A stretch of DNA of 64,000 bases, from the NCBI GenBank assembly GCA_022410635.1, contig JAJVDF010000138.1:208069-272068 (forward strand), in the 5' to 3' direction. Source of the stretch: Tretioscincus oriximinensis (taxonomy: Eukaryota > Chordata > Lepidosauria > Squamata > Gymnophthalmidae). Positions 21,703-32,685 of this stretch are shown here, piece by piece. The notes below the pieces were generated by a model. It saw only the letters and a program-made list of their open reading frames with translations. It searched no databases and had not been told where the DNA came from. Position numbers and translations under genes: made by a program. Each line of letters starts with the position of its first letter. Position 1 is the first letter of the stretch.

Positions 21703-21859
21703 CAGAGATGTCAAACTGGTGGCCCTCCAGATGTTCCTGAACCACAACTCCCAACATTCCATTCCACTCCCAGCACTGTACTCCACTCTGCTAAACCAAA
21801 TTGAACATTGGGAGTTGTGGTTCAGGAACATCTGGAGGGCCACCAGTTTGACATCTCTG
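21703..21859. mobile_element. hAT MITE, near-perfect foldback with 8-bp TSD
   Basis: The element is 157 bp with inverted arms that begin CAGAGATGTCAAACTGGTGG. They are identical for 52 nt (21,703-21,754 and 21,808-21,859), around a loop of about 53 nt. The flanks are GTCTATAA at 21,695-21,702 and 21,860-21,867. CAG termini and an 8-bp duplication are diagnostic of hAT elements. It has no coding capacity. The undamaged arms indicate a recent insertion. Confidence 0.9.
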
Positions 21860-21867
21860 GTCTATAA

Positions 21868-22770
21868 TGTTTCCATCTTATCTCACTGCATACGTTTATT
21901 ATTTTCTTTCCTCAGTTTCCCTGCCTAAATGCTTCTGCTGTTGGTTTTTACCCCTATATGATTGATCCTTTTATAGCCCTTCTTTCTGACATCTGTTGTT
22001 ATGCTATGATATCCAGCTATTCCTGTTATTGGCTGTCATCAGGGATAAATACTTGAGACAGATTGTTCTGCTGATTATGAAAAATCCTTTCAAATGAATT
22101 TCAGGTGTTACATCTTAATTTTTGGCAACTTGTTTGCCCAAAGACTGTAAATATAAATTATTATAGATTATGATTTTTGGTAGACCCTGTGGGCCCATGG
22201 TATCCCACAGTGCCTTCGTCATGGAAAATGCCACAACTAAATGTGACACATTTTGCGCTGAGCAATAGATTCTCACACAGCTGTGGACAATAAAAACCAT
22301 TTTCTACTCTTCTTTCCATCTCCCTTTCTATTATCAGGGGTCAGCCGATTGGCCCTTGTTCTTTCAGAAAAATGCTCTGGGAATTTCTAATTTCCACCTG
22401 GATGATCAACAGCGATAGACAGAAAGGATCACAGTTTAATGTTTCCATGAACAAATGGATGAATGATTGTTAGATGATTAATGGATTGCTCTGCGTGGAA
22501 AAATGACAGCTTCTCTAGAGCAGAGAGAGCTAATGTGTGGTGCATCTCAGGCAGTGTTTCCCTTGTTTAACAGACTCATACATCTATCTGTACCACTTTT
22601 TTTTCAAAGGGACACAGTCATGGGTGTACCACTATATGGTTTGAAGTGTGCACAGTTTGTATATAAAAGTTTACAGAATGAGTGTGCATTCAATGAAAGC
22701 ATTTTTCAGTCATCAATATAAGAAAAAATATTATAAATGCACAAAATATACAACTACAGGTTAATAAACA
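21868..22770. other. Unique DNA
   Basis: No feature recognised. Confidence 0.4.
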
Positions 22771-23065
22771 GAACATAAGAGGAGCCCTGCTGAATCAGTT
22801 GGAGCCCATCTAGTCCAGCCTTCTGCCTTACACAGAGGCCCAACAATTGCACGTGGAGAGTCTGGAACAGAAGAAGGCAAAATCTTCACCTGTTCTCAAT
22901 GCCCTGCAAATGGCATTTCAGGAATTTTGCCTGTTGCTCCTTCCCGGAGGCAGTACCAAGACATCCATTCTAGCAGCTATTTATACCCTTGGTTTCCATG
23001 AACCTGTTTTATCCTGTCTTAAAACTGTCCAGGCTGCTAACTGCTACATCATAAGCTAATTGCCC
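22771..23065 (-). mobile_element. CR1 3' end, antisense
   Basis: AACATAAGAGGAGCCCTGCTG, TCTGCCTTACACAGAGGCCC, TTGCCTGTTGCTCCTTCCC and TATACCCTTGGTTTCCATGAA are complements of the CR1 3' UTR and ORF2 end. The same order continues further in the copy at 37,531. Confidence 0.8.
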
Positions 23066-23404
23066 TCATTGGTGTCCAGCCCTATTCTGCCAGAAACTGC
23101 ATTACACCATTGCATGCCACCACAGACGGTTTGCCCCAAGCTGTCGGGTGCTCATGGTGACCGGCAGAGTGGCCACACATTGCCTCCTATCTAGTGGCTA
23201 TTCCCCTGTGGCATCGGGTGTATTCCACCAGTACGGCCTAAANCGAAACAGTATTTAAAAAGACAACAGTGTAGATGCAGCCTCAGATTATATCGTGTTT
23301 CATAAAGAAACGTTAGCTGAATATACCTTCTTGAGTTCAGAATCGCACACTAGTATAAATTTTGATTTTAAAGTTACGTTTGTGTATTCCACTTGTTACT
23401 TCGA

Positions 23405-23452
23405 ACATAAGAACATAAGATGGGCCCTGCTGAATCAGACCAGAGTTACCTG
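23405..23452 (-). mobile_element. CR1 3' tip, antisense
   Basis: GAACATAAGAACATAAGATGG, then GCCCTGCTGAATCAGACCAG: only the last roughly 45 bp of a CR1. Confidence 0.75.
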
Positions 23453-24762
23453 AATATAGTTTTGTATAATGCTGTCTTTAAACAGGGTCCTGCAATTCAA
23501 ATTTGTGTTGCATTTGCCACACAAGATTTGGGAGTTTACAGTCGCTTACCCAAAATGCTAATTTATTAGGAAAATCAGCCATCAAAATGTCCTGTTATTG
23601 TGCTATTTAAGTATCCATAGAAGCAGCTGGTCTAATCAGAGTGATCAACTCTTCTGCCTTATGTCTATGACTTCTATGGTCTCCATTCTTTTTCTTTTTC
23701 TTTCTTTTTTTCTTTTAGCCTCATGAAATGCATCTTTGATATTTGCAAAGAAGCAAAATTATAGCTTTGTCCATTTCTACTGTCTTCATTGGCATCTTTG
23801 AAATGTTTGAAATGTTGACAGCTCCATTCCATTGCATTCATTTTTCTTTTCTAATATTCCGGTTTTTCTGCACCGTTTTCCCACCTTTGGTGATAATGCA
23901 TTTCAGTCCCATTGTTAAGGGCATAAATGTTTCATTATGGAAATGTTTAAAAATGTTTTCACTTCATTATTCATGTTATAAAAAGCCATTTTTCCTTTCC
24001 TGTGCTTCAGTGCCAAAGACGGAGGTCTTCTTTGGAAAAGAAAGAAAGAAAGAAAGGTATGTTCAAATTTTTAACTGAAATTTCAGTCATTGTTTTTCTG
24101 AACATTCATGTTTGCTATTTGGGTGTATTCTGAACTTCATTTTTAAGCAATAAATTAGGACCTAAATGGAAAATCACATCAGCTTTGTGGGCAATTTTGT
24201 TCAAAATGTAACTGTAACAAAGGAAACGTCCACACATGAAGTTATGTGGCCCATTTTAGGGGAGAGGCAGTTTGTGCGCCCTACTCAAATCTACTTTGTT
24301 GCATACTGGAGCCAAGGATCTCTTCACATGGAGTGCATCTTGAACACATCTTGAGATGCAGTCATAATGATGCAAATCCCATGTGCCAGCTCCCTTATTG
24401 GCTGTTGGATCATCTTGTGCGACTTCTTGCCGAGACCTCGCTCCAGAAGTGAGGAAGCCTGGATGGAGCAGTGCCTTCTAAACTAGACTGTGATTTCCCT
24501 CGCTGTCAAGAATGCGGTAGAGTTGTCCCAGGCATGCTCCCATCCAGCTTTAAGGCTGCATTATGGATGCAGTCTGACTCCCTTTTCCAATGGCCTGCAT
24601 GACTAGTTGTGCAGNAGTGGTGTGATATTGAACTGATTTTAGACCTGACAGAAATATTAGTTCAAAACAGAACTGAACAATTCCGCCTGTGGCTTCAATA
24701 ACGCCTTTAGATATTGGTTACAACACATCAAATTGTAACAAATCCTTAAAGCACATAACTGA
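23453..24762. other. Unique DNA
   Basis: CT-rich run at 23,688-23,717 and (GAAA)n at 24,036-24,056. N at 24,615. No gene seen. Confidence 0.4.
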
Positions 24763-25191
24763 GACTGCCTCCCCATTACAATCTTAATATCACTATTTTT
24801 TTACATCCAAAAAACAAATCTGCAAGTATGTTCCCATTCACTCACCCTGCTTCTTATTTCTTCACAGCATTCGCTGGTAACCTCATGACATCACATGCCC
24901 CATAAGTCATTGCTGCTCTTATTTTACTACAATTCCCAGCATTCTCAGTGAGCTTACAGCCAATGAGTTTTTCTTACAGCTAGACTGAATTCAAATTACT
25001 GAATGTCCCCACGAAGCAATCTTTTGCATTTAAATGAAGTCCGCTGCAGAAATGAGAAAAATGAGCTAACAGAAAAAGCGGGACCACAAGCTTTTACACA
25101 GAGTTGATCTCTGAAACTCCGTGAGGTAAGGGGACAAATTTTATTTGATATTGTTGTCAACTTGCTAAATATCCTTAATGGGGATGCAGCC
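24763..25191 (+). mobile_element. Family B MITE, both ends present, TGA duplication
   Basis: It starts GACTGCCTCCCCATTACA and ends AATGGGGATGCAGCC. The flanking triplet is TGA on both sides (24,760-24,762 and 25,192-25,194). Interior blocks: CCCCATAAGTCATTGCTGC, CAATTCCCAGCATTCTC and ACAGCCAATGAG. Confidence 0.8.
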
Positions 25192-25317
25192 TGAGCCTGA
25201 GAAAACAGGACCTAAACTAATCTATTTCTATCAAACTGAAGTACATCAAGTAATTGCAAACTAGTGATACATACATGGGATTGGTCTGGTTTTTTTCTTT
25301 GGATCCACTTAGCCTTT

Positions 25318-25700
25318 GGCTGCATCCCTGAGATACTGTGCTTTGGAGGTGATTTTACCTTCAATGCGTCCCACGGAATCCCGTGTGTCCATGGACTTTA
25401 TAGCTCTTTATTGTGCAATAAATAGACACCACACGTCATCCGATTTTAACAGCCTCCATTTTGTCAGGCATGGAAGAAAAATATCTCTGGAGCTTGTATG
25501 CAGATTGCAGAAATCTGATTGGCTCTTGGTACACAGTGACTGTGAAGTGTCACAGAGAATCCTGTGGATTGTAGTTAGCAAAGCACAGGCTAGTTCTTTC
25601 TGGGGCTCGTCATTTGAGGCAGAAGAGAGGCAGCAGCTGGATGGCGAAGTAACATGAGGACGAGCGGCTAATGCATTTTTAAAGTGGGGCAAACGAACAG
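25318..25700 (-). mobile_element. Diverged family B-like element
   Basis: Begins GGCTGCATCCCTGAGATAC, the family B terminus. The interior keeps CTGATTGGCTCTTGGTAC and ATCCTGTGGATTGTAGTTAG, the complements of the CAAGAGCCAAT and CTACAA..CCAG blocks, but little else. A GTGGGGCAAACG block near 25,686 may be the other end. Probably a separate subfamily. Confidence 0.5.
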
Positions 25701-26169
25701 GTGAGTTTGTAACCTTATTCTTTTTAATGAGAGGAAGAACTGTTCTAAGGAAAATGAACCACAGCTTGAAAATAGTTGCATGGAGAACAGTGGCAGTTGC
25801 AAGGCCTGACAAAGCAATCCACCTTCCTCCTTCACCACACACAAGCCTTTGCCTTAACCTCTGCATGGTGTTCCTGCCACTAATAACTGATTTTTAGGTG
25901 CTCTCTGAATTCAGCCTCATTTATCTTACTTGGCTCCCTTCCTAGGACTGCATTAGGGATTGTCTGCAAAATTAATGAGAGTGCAATTCAACATCAAAGT
26001 GCATGTTTCCCTTTTTCTTTTTAACTGTTATTGCCACAATGAGCTGAGTAATTAGGACCTCCCCTTAATCAGTGCATCCTTCTTTCTTGAGAATCACCCG
26101 CACCTCTATCACTTAAAGAAAGTAAGTTTTTGGAAACTCATCCCTCAAAAGTCGCCTCTTTGAGAGGAT
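25701..26169. other. Unique DNA
   Basis: No repeat recognised. The part from 25,940 to 26,100 looks non-repetitive and possibly conserved. Confidence 0.35.
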
Positions 26170-26384
26170 CAGTGAGCAATGCAGTAGTGGTTAAGGGTGT
26201 TGGACTCCTATCCTGTAGTCTCCCAGTTAGTGCCACACTCCTCCATGAAGCTATCTGGGTGACCTTGGGCCAGTCACAGTTCTTTAGAACTCTCTCAGCC
26301 TCGCCTATTCTCTGTTATGAAGAATGCAACAAAAGTTGTGTGTTCTGCCTTTTGGTGAAAAGGGTATTATACATACACATTATT
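26170..26384 (+). repeat. tRNA/CORE-type SINE
   Basis: GGTGTTGGACTCCTATCCTG, CTATCTGGGTGACCTTGGGC, CAGTCACAGTTCTTTAGAAC and TGTTATGAAGAATGCAACAA in order. The tail is the large triplet array that follows. Confidence 0.8.
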
Positions 26385-26558
26385 TTTAATAATAAAAATA
26401 GTATTAGTATTAGCATTAGTATTAGCAATAGCAATAGCAATAATAGCAATAGCAATAATAGCAATAGCAATAATAGCAATAGCAATAATGGCAATAATAG
26501 CAATAATAGCAATAATAGCAATAATAGCAATGATGATGATGATGATGATGATGATGAT
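26385..26558 (+). repeat. Compound AAT/AGC/GAT triplet array (SINE tail)
   Basis: About 175 bp of AAT, AGT/ATT, then (AATAGC)n in mixed order and a final pure (GAT)n of about nine units. It lies directly after the SINE 3' end, so it probably grew from the tail. The Asn/Ser- and Ile/Ala-repeat frames are artefacts. Confidence 0.9.
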
Positions 26559-26892
26559 CTCTTGACTCAATCACATTTATTGGATTTGGGTTCATCATTT
26601 TCTTCTTGCTGTTTTTGTTTACTCATGTCTGACACTTTGGTATTCTTGTTTGTGTGAATGCTGAGTTTAAACAGACTTTATATAAACATTTTATAATGAG
26701 TTTTCATCGGCCTATCTATTTGTCCACCTCTCTGACTGGCTGTCTTTATGAAACCTGTTTCCACTAGTTTGATATGTAACTCAGATTTATGTTTTTCATG
26801 TATATGTCTTTTCTAAATGGACATTCACCTTGGATATCATACCTGCAACTGATTCTACAATGGATATTTCATGAGCAAAATGTGTACATAAC
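26559..26892. other. Unique DNA
   Basis: No feature recognised. Confidence 0.4.
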
Positions 26893-27330
26893 AGGGGTGG
26901 GGAATCTAAGACCGAGGGCTAGATCTGGCCTGTGGAAATAATGGTCCATTTCACAGCATGCTCCCTGCAGAACCATTCTGTATTTAGCAATTTAGTGATT
27001 TATATTGTGCTCATTAGGCTTCCCTGGCTAAATAATGGTTCCTCACTTTGTCAAAACATGAAGTGAAATACAGGAGGAGGGAGGGAGGCAAGAGAGGAGG
27101 GCAAGGAAGGAGGGTTAAGGGGGCTGGGTGGCATAGTCTGCAATTTTGTGAACCTNGGTAGGGGGGTGGTTATGGCCTATGTGTGTGTGTGTGTGTGTGG
27201 CTTGGGCTGACAGGGCATGGCCTAGGGATAGGGATGGTAGGAGATATGGCACTCAAGGAAAGTTATAAATATCCAAATGGCCCCTGGCAATAATGAAAAC
27301 CACATTTGACACCCATATATGCCTTACAGT
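26893..27330 (+). mobile_element. hAT-like non-autonomous element
   Basis: Left end CAGGGGTGGGGAATCTAAG with GGGCTAGATCTGGCC; right end ATAAATATCCAAATGGCCCC and TTTGACACCC. These are inverted hAT-type ends; the right inner block is the complement of ATTTGGATATTTATAAC. Interior holds GA-rich and (GT)n (27,181-27,200) runs. No clear 8-bp duplication, so the right limit is approximate. Confidence 0.55.
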
Positions 27331-27409
27331 AGCAAGTCAGCAGCTTATAGTTTTTTTTATGCCATTATTGTTTGACAAGGTGAGGGAGCTTAATGTGAAC
27401 CAGTATAAC

Positions 27410-27545
27410 AATGGAACCTAAGTAGAGCTCTGCTGAACAGAGCCATAGCCCACCTAGTCCAGTCACGCAGTGGCCCATCAATTGCTTCTGAGCATTGTCA
27501 AGCCAATGGAGAAGGCAAAACCTTCACCATCAACTGACAATCTTG
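27410..27545 (-). mobile_element. CR1 3' end, antisense, old copy
   Basis: GAGCTCTGCTGAACAGAGCC, CCCACCTAGTCCAG and GCAGTGGCCCATCAATTGC match the CR1 3' UTR with heavy divergence; the tail is lost. Confidence 0.55.
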
Positions 27546-28070
27546 GCATAGATCTATGGAGTTTGACTTTTAAGAGTCAAAGCTTGTTGAACATTGCAAT
27601 GGGAGAAGGGAAGAGTATAATTCACGTAACTAAAGATGCCCACTAGAAGTCATCCTGTAGGCACCAAGTGGCAGAATGCAACACTGCCATCTGGTGGTCC
27701 CATCTTCAGCTACGGAGACACATTAAGCCTCTAGCATTGAAGACGGGAAGGTTATACAGCCTGTTGTCTTGGGCATAATGTATNTTTTTCTACAGCTTCA
27801 CGAATCTCTGCAAAGTATCATGTGTTTACTGACAACACCATTTGACCAAGAAGCAGGAGGGATTCCCTCTCTCTCTTATATTTTCCAAAACATGATCTCA
27901 ATGATGAAAGGAAAACATAAACCATATAAGAACAAAATGGTCATTGAGCTCATTTGAAGTACTTTTCTTCTGTTATGTATTATATAAAGTTAAACAGGCA
28001 TGTGTGAAATAGCCCTTTTTATATCTGTACATGTGTCTTCCTTGNATGATGTTGATATGTACCTGCATAT
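27546..28070. other. Unique DNA
   Basis: No feature recognised. Confidence 0.35.
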
Positions 28071-28075
28071 CATGA

Positions 28076-28496
28076 TGTGTGATGGTTTGCTGTTTCTTTA
28101 AGTGTGTTTAGGAGTTTGCTGAGTCATGATAGGTAACAGATGGAGCAAAGGAAAATAAAGGAAGAGAGAGAGTAGAGAGGTTTGATGGATTGGAAGCAAA
28201 AGAGTGCCACGAGAACATCTGCGGAGAAATGGAACTGCTGTGGATGGGATGGAAGCCGGAACTGCATGAAGGACTTACAGGGTATGTNAATTTATTAGCT
28301 AGGCCCATCAACAGAGAAAGTGGAAACTGAGCGAAGAAACCAAGCACACTATCTCAGGAGATGTGGGAGCAGAGCTAAGCAACGCCTGCATCGTCTAATG
28401 TAAATAAACTCAATTGTATTCCATAAATCTGGTTTATTCTCTTTTTCCACTGAGCATCACACCAACTTTGGGAAATATAAATGAACCCATGACACA
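28076..28496 (+). mobile_element. Putative solo LTR
   Basis: A 421-bp segment runs from TGTGTGATGG to CCATGACACA, inverted termini with one mismatch and the TG...CA ends of LTR retroelements. Flanks are CATGA and CATGC, a likely 4-5 bp duplication. An AATAAA lies near the 3' end (about 28,404), followed by a T-rich segment as in R/U5. No internal region flanks it, so it is a solo LTR. Gypsy-like or retrovirus-like origin cannot be separated. Confidence 0.55.
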
Positions 28497-28614
28497 CATG
28501 CAAATATGGTGGGACAGATTCTGATTTAAGATAGCTTTCACACAGAAATTACCCCATTCAAAAGCACAGGTATGGTGGCCTAAGAAGCATAGAACTTAGA
28601 TTTGAGTACCATTA

Positions 28615-28759
28615 AAGGAGCTACTAGCACTTTGAGAGTAACTTGAGAAAAGTGGGTGGCATAAGCTTTCGTAGACACGTCTACTTCTTCAGACGTGTCT
28701 ACAAAAGCTTATGCTACCCACTTTTCTCAAGTTAGTCTCAAAGTGCTGCTAGCTCCTTT
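28615..28759. repeat. Family P palindrome, long hairpin
   Basis: Inverted arms of about 68 nt flank an 8-nt spacer (28,683-28,690). The inner 43 nt of each arm (28,640-28,682 and 28,691-28,733) differ at only two positions. The arms contain GGTGGCATAAGCTTTCGTAG and CACTTTTCTCAAG. Fragments of the arms recur at 20,722, 28,925, 30,015, 30,140, 43,555, 45,555, 57,075 and 60,893. Confidence 0.8.
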
Positions 28760-28924
28760 GCTGGACTTTCTACTACCATTGTTCAAGAGATCTTCAATGG
28801 TAAGGCATTAAGCATCCTTTCACAAGCTTTACCCGGTGTAAGAAGTAGCCTGTTGTAGAATGGAACAATTTGTGTCAGATTTGATAAAAAGAGACAGCTC
28901 TGAGACTCATTAGACTAAGTCGAG

Positions 28925-29035
28925 AGTATCCAGCAAGAGGTTCTAGCAACACCTTAGAGACTAACAAGAAATAGACAGTATGAGCTTTTGTAGGAAATCT
29001 TCAGGTGCATCTGAAAAAGTAGAATTCTTTACCAA
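28925..29035 (+). repeat. Family P single arm
   Basis: CAGCAAGAGGTTCTAGCAAC, CCTTAGAGACTAACAAGAAAT, GTATGAGCTTTTGTAGG and CTTCAGGTGCATCTGAA: one arm and a short turn. Confidence 0.7.
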
Positions 29036-29055
29036 AATTCATGGTAGGTGGAAAT

Positions 29056-29185
29056 TCATGGAGGAGGAGGAGGAGGAGGAAGAGAAAAAAGGAGGAGAGG
29101 CAGAAGAAAAAAAAAGGAGGAGGAAGAGGAAGAAAAGGAAGAAGAGGAAGAAGAAAGACAAAGAGAAGGAGAAAAAGGAGAGTGT
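29056..29185 (+). repeat. Polypurine (GGA/GAA)n tract
   Basis: About 130 bp of almost pure G/A on the plus strand. Lys/Arg/Glu open frames are artefacts. Confidence 0.9.
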
Positions 29186-30014
29186 GTTTCCGTAACCTGT
29201 TCTTCTTACTGTTTCTTTTATTGATTGATTCATTAGAACTCAAATGGACTCTTCCNTGTTTCTGATGAACTGTGCATAAAGAATGATTTCATTAAATAAT
29301 AAATAAGTGGTTGTTTATGCCAACAATATGCAATGAGGACCTCTCTTTAGAATGTCATCTGTGTGTTTATCTATATTATAAAAGCAGTGTTTAGTGAGTC
29401 CAGAAAACAAGATTTTTTATTTTTTAAGGGAACAATACTGTGTCCTGAAGCCTATAATTGAAAGAATCCAAAAACACGAGAACACGGCCAGTTTATACTT
29501 AAATCTGGTCAGTATTGTATTTTATGTGGTTGTACCCTGACTATTTTTTGACTTGTTTGTATCATAGCAGATGAACGTTCCTGTCCAATAATATTTCATT
29601 TCAGCCCAACCGGTTATTTAAACCAAGTAATGTGCTGTTTTTGCTATTGAATTGAGGGACATGCTCTTCCATTATGGTTAGTTGCTCTGTGGATTTTAGA
29701 ACCCACCCATCTATTTTGGTTTGTGCTAATTTATATTTATCTATGGATGACAAGATGAATTTGGAAGAGAAGACCGTGTTTAAAGTCACATACCAGCTCA
29801 CAGGATATAAATCATTATGGGTTCTGAGTTTGTTAACCTTTCTTGTCTGAAGGCTGAATTTGTGAGTATTTGTGTATGNATATATTTAAGCTTTGTTTGT
29901 CATGATTAAGTTCCTGTAGCTCATAGTCAATAGCAGTGATATCATTTTTCTTTTCTTTTCCTTTAGAATATTTTTTCTTCCTCCATTTACACACTTGATC
30001 TTATATTCTTGATA
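29186..30014. other. AT-rich unique DNA
   Basis: No feature recognised. Confidence 0.35.
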
Positions 30015-30325
30015 TTTTCAAGTAAATGTCTCCATAGCACCTTAGAGACTAACAAGAAAAGAGTAGGCAGCATGAGGTTTCATAGACAAGTTTTCTATGA
30101 ATACTCATATCGCCTCCCTTTTTCATGTAGGTATCTAAGGTGCTCTATAACTTGCTAGGTGAGCTTTTGTAGANAAGTCTACTTCTCTAGATGCTTTGGG
30201 GCTTCTGAAAAAGTAGACTTCTCTACAAAATCTCATGCTGTCTACCCTTTTTTGGTTAGTCTCTAAGGTGGTATGAGACCTCCTTGCTGGATTTCCTGGA
30301 TCCAGTCTAACAAGGCTATTTCTTT
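30015..30325. repeat. Family P copies, inverted pair
   Basis: 30,015-30,110 reads CATAGCACCTTAGAGACTAAC, AAGAGTAGGCAGCATGAGG. 30,140-30,325 holds a palindrome (GTGAGCTTTTGTAGANAAGTC and GACTTCTCTACAAAATCTCA) and runs out to GTTAGTCTCTAAGG, GATTTCCTGGATCCAGTCTA. Confidence 0.7.
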
Positions 30326-30345
30326 GAAATCTTCTAGTATGAGTG

Positions 30346-30935
30346 GTTTTTTTTGGGGGGATAATAGATTTTTATTATTTTAATAACAATAAAAAATGAA
30401 CTTTATATATGTACCACCATCCAATATTTCAAACGATCAACAAAAAAGAAGAAAAAATGAATAAAAATACACAAATCCCTTGGACTGTGATCGCAGTTGG
30501 CATGACCAGATTACATAATAAGTCTGTGCTTTTGTATGAGAGCTATAGTCTCCTTCAATAATAATAATAATAGGGTTACCTGAAACACTCATATCAAATA
30601 TACATCTCCATCTTTGGACCCATATGTATTTAATTTGGATATTTAATAATCTCAATCTCTTTTCTTGTACTGCATCCTGCATCATTATTTCTGCATCATA
30701 ATCATAACATGATTGGAGTGTCCATCTGGTCTTATCCTTCCACCCCGGAGCTACCACTATATGGGCTGCCCAAATACCCTGTTTTATAATATTGACCATA
30801 TCTAGATTACCATTAATCAGTTTTGTATTATTCATGATCCAGAATATAGTAGTAGAGGGGATATCCACCCCTGTGATAAGTTTAAGTTCTTCTTGAACCT
30901 CCCTTCTGAATGTGCTCAATTCAGGGCATAGGGCC
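30346..30935 (-). mobile_element. L1 LINE, 5'-truncated, with 17-bp TSD
   Basis: A 590-bp insertion on the minus strand begins in coding sequence at 30,935 and ends in an A-rich tail (T-run at 30,347-30,354 on plus). Flanks ATCTTCTAGTATGAGTG (30,329-30,345) and ATCTTCTAGTAAGAGTG (30,936-30,952) are a 17-bp duplication with one change. Long duplication, 5' truncation and A-tail are hallmarks of L1 target-primed insertion. Confidence 0.85.
30437..30935 (-). pseudogene. L1 ORF2 C-terminal fragment
   Basis: About 165 codons, still open. The run WAAHIVVAPGWKDKTRWTL matches the C-terminal L1 ORF2 motif with an invariant Trp-Lys; AVQEKRLRLLNI follows. The reverse transcriptase and endonuclease lie upstream of the truncation. 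The first codons in the frame (Met-Ala) come from the duplicated flank, not the element. The lack of stops fits a young insertion. Confidence 0.8.
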
Positions 30936-30952
30936 ATCTTCTAGTAAGAGTG

Positions 30953-32429
30953 ATTCGGTCACCCATAGATGTCTGCCATAACTAGGCACCAGATGGGATA
31001 TTTCTAGAGGAATGATAACACAGTGGGCAACAGCACATGAACCATGCAGCAGCAATGGAGTAAGGGCAAGGCCTCATTTTTGCCTAGACCATNCCTGCAC
31101 AGTCTCCATTTTTTGGCTCCACACACGTATGTGAACCGTATACATAATACCAGAAACAGTAGGTAGAGTGTTAGTTNTCCCTTCTTTCCTCCCAGCATTT
31201 TTCCAAAAGTGACAATTACTTGGATAACATGTTTTGGGTATAACAGAAAAGGGTCTGCTTCTGAAACAGAGTACTTATTCTGACCTGGAGCAGGCAGACG
31301 TGATGTTCACATGGACATCATCACCCCGTCTTTATCTGTAGCATTATTTAAAATGGTTTCACTGAGTTCAGTGTTCCAAGGTCTGCCATTGGTCTTTATA
31401 GACCAATGACAGACTTCTAAATGTTGGTATCGGCACATGTTGCGGGCATGTGTGCCTACCCTCAAGCCTAGTCCCATATAGAATGCATTGCCTAGTCTTC
31501 ACTAGCATGCTGTTAGGTAGGCCCCATTATGAAACATCCTTCAGATGGTACAGGTGGCAGGGAAGGCCATCTCTTATTTTCCAAAGGATCCAAAAAGAAT
31601 ATTTTAACTTGCCCAAAAAAGAATATAGTCTGGAGTTCTTGCTATTCCCGCCTCCCTCCCCTCAGACTCAACGTGACAGAAAGCTGCTTTAAGTTCTAAA
31701 TTTGATATCAGAGAACTCTCTCCGAGTTGCTGTAATTTCAGATAAAATGTCCTCCCACAGGGCAAGAGATAATTTTTCATAAGCTTTTTTTNNAAAAAAA
31801 TAATAAAGTCATAATCTACAGTATTTTATTATTTAAAACTCTGTGCCTTTGGGACACAGTTAAGTAAGTGTGTGTGTTTGTGTGTGTGCAGCAGAGAGAG
31901 AGAGAAAGAGGGAGTTATATTTTTTAATAATATATCGTTGCCTCCTTCTGTGTATAAGTGGGCTGCCTTTTGAGACTGTTTTCTTTTTCCTCCTCATTCT
32001 TCTTCTTCTGTAGATGCTTTTTCTACTTTCCAGGAGAGCACGTGCTCACCTCTAAGTGTTAACCCTTCCCACAGAGNCTTTTTCGCCCACAGGAAAAGTG
32101 ATTAGGGGTGATAATGTTAAATACTCTCCCCATATCGGCTGACCTGAGACGATAACCTCAGGGTTACAAAGCATGTCTGACAAATAGAATCCCATTGTGC
32201 CTTGTGCCTGATGGCAATTTGGGAGGCTTATTCATCATTTTACAACACACTTTTGTGTGGGATTTCCTGCTCACTTGCCCTTAACTGGGATACAGTAGTT
32301 CCAGGTTTATCTCTGGGACTCCAGTTCTAATAGCCAATAACAAAATGCTTAAGTGTTAAGCTTGCGGGGGTGGGGGTGGCTGGCTGGGTTCACCTAGGAC
32401 TCCTATTGCCCCTTCGCTCTCCAGTAACA
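30953..32429. other. Unique DNA
   Basis: Contains TTTTTTTNNAAAAAAA near 31,784-31,799 (probable assembly join) and (TG)n(GA)n at 31,868-31,911. No gene seen. Confidence 0.4.
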
Positions 32430-32685
32430 AGACATAAGAACAAAAGAAGAGCCGTACTGGATCAGGCCACAGCCCATCTAGTCCAGCATTCTGTGTCACA
32501 CAGAGGCCCACCAGATGCACCTGGGCAGTCCGAACAGAGGAAAGCAAAATATGCTGCTCCTGTTCGTGACTCCCTGCAAATGGTATTTCAAGAGTCCTGC
32601 CTGTTGCTCCATCCCNGAGGCTACATCCAGACAACTATCTTAGTATCCATTTATACCCTTAGTGTCTCTGGGTGGAGAAGTACTT
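32430..32685 (-). mobile_element. CR1 3' end, antisense, octamer tail
   Basis: GACATAAGAACAAAAGAAGAG, then blocks nearly identical to 17,848-18,080 (GCATTCTGTGTCACACAGAGG, CACCTGGGCAGTCCGAACAG). Same subfamily, 5'-truncated. Confidence 0.8.

Noticed and set aside
30437..30937. Possible host gene on the minus strand
   Set aside because: The protein carries the L1 ORF2 C-terminal motif and the segment is bounded by a target duplication.
31784..31799. Biological palindrome TTTTTTT-NN-AAAAAAA
   Set aside because: The NN suggests an assembly join or low-quality homopolymer rather than a real structure.
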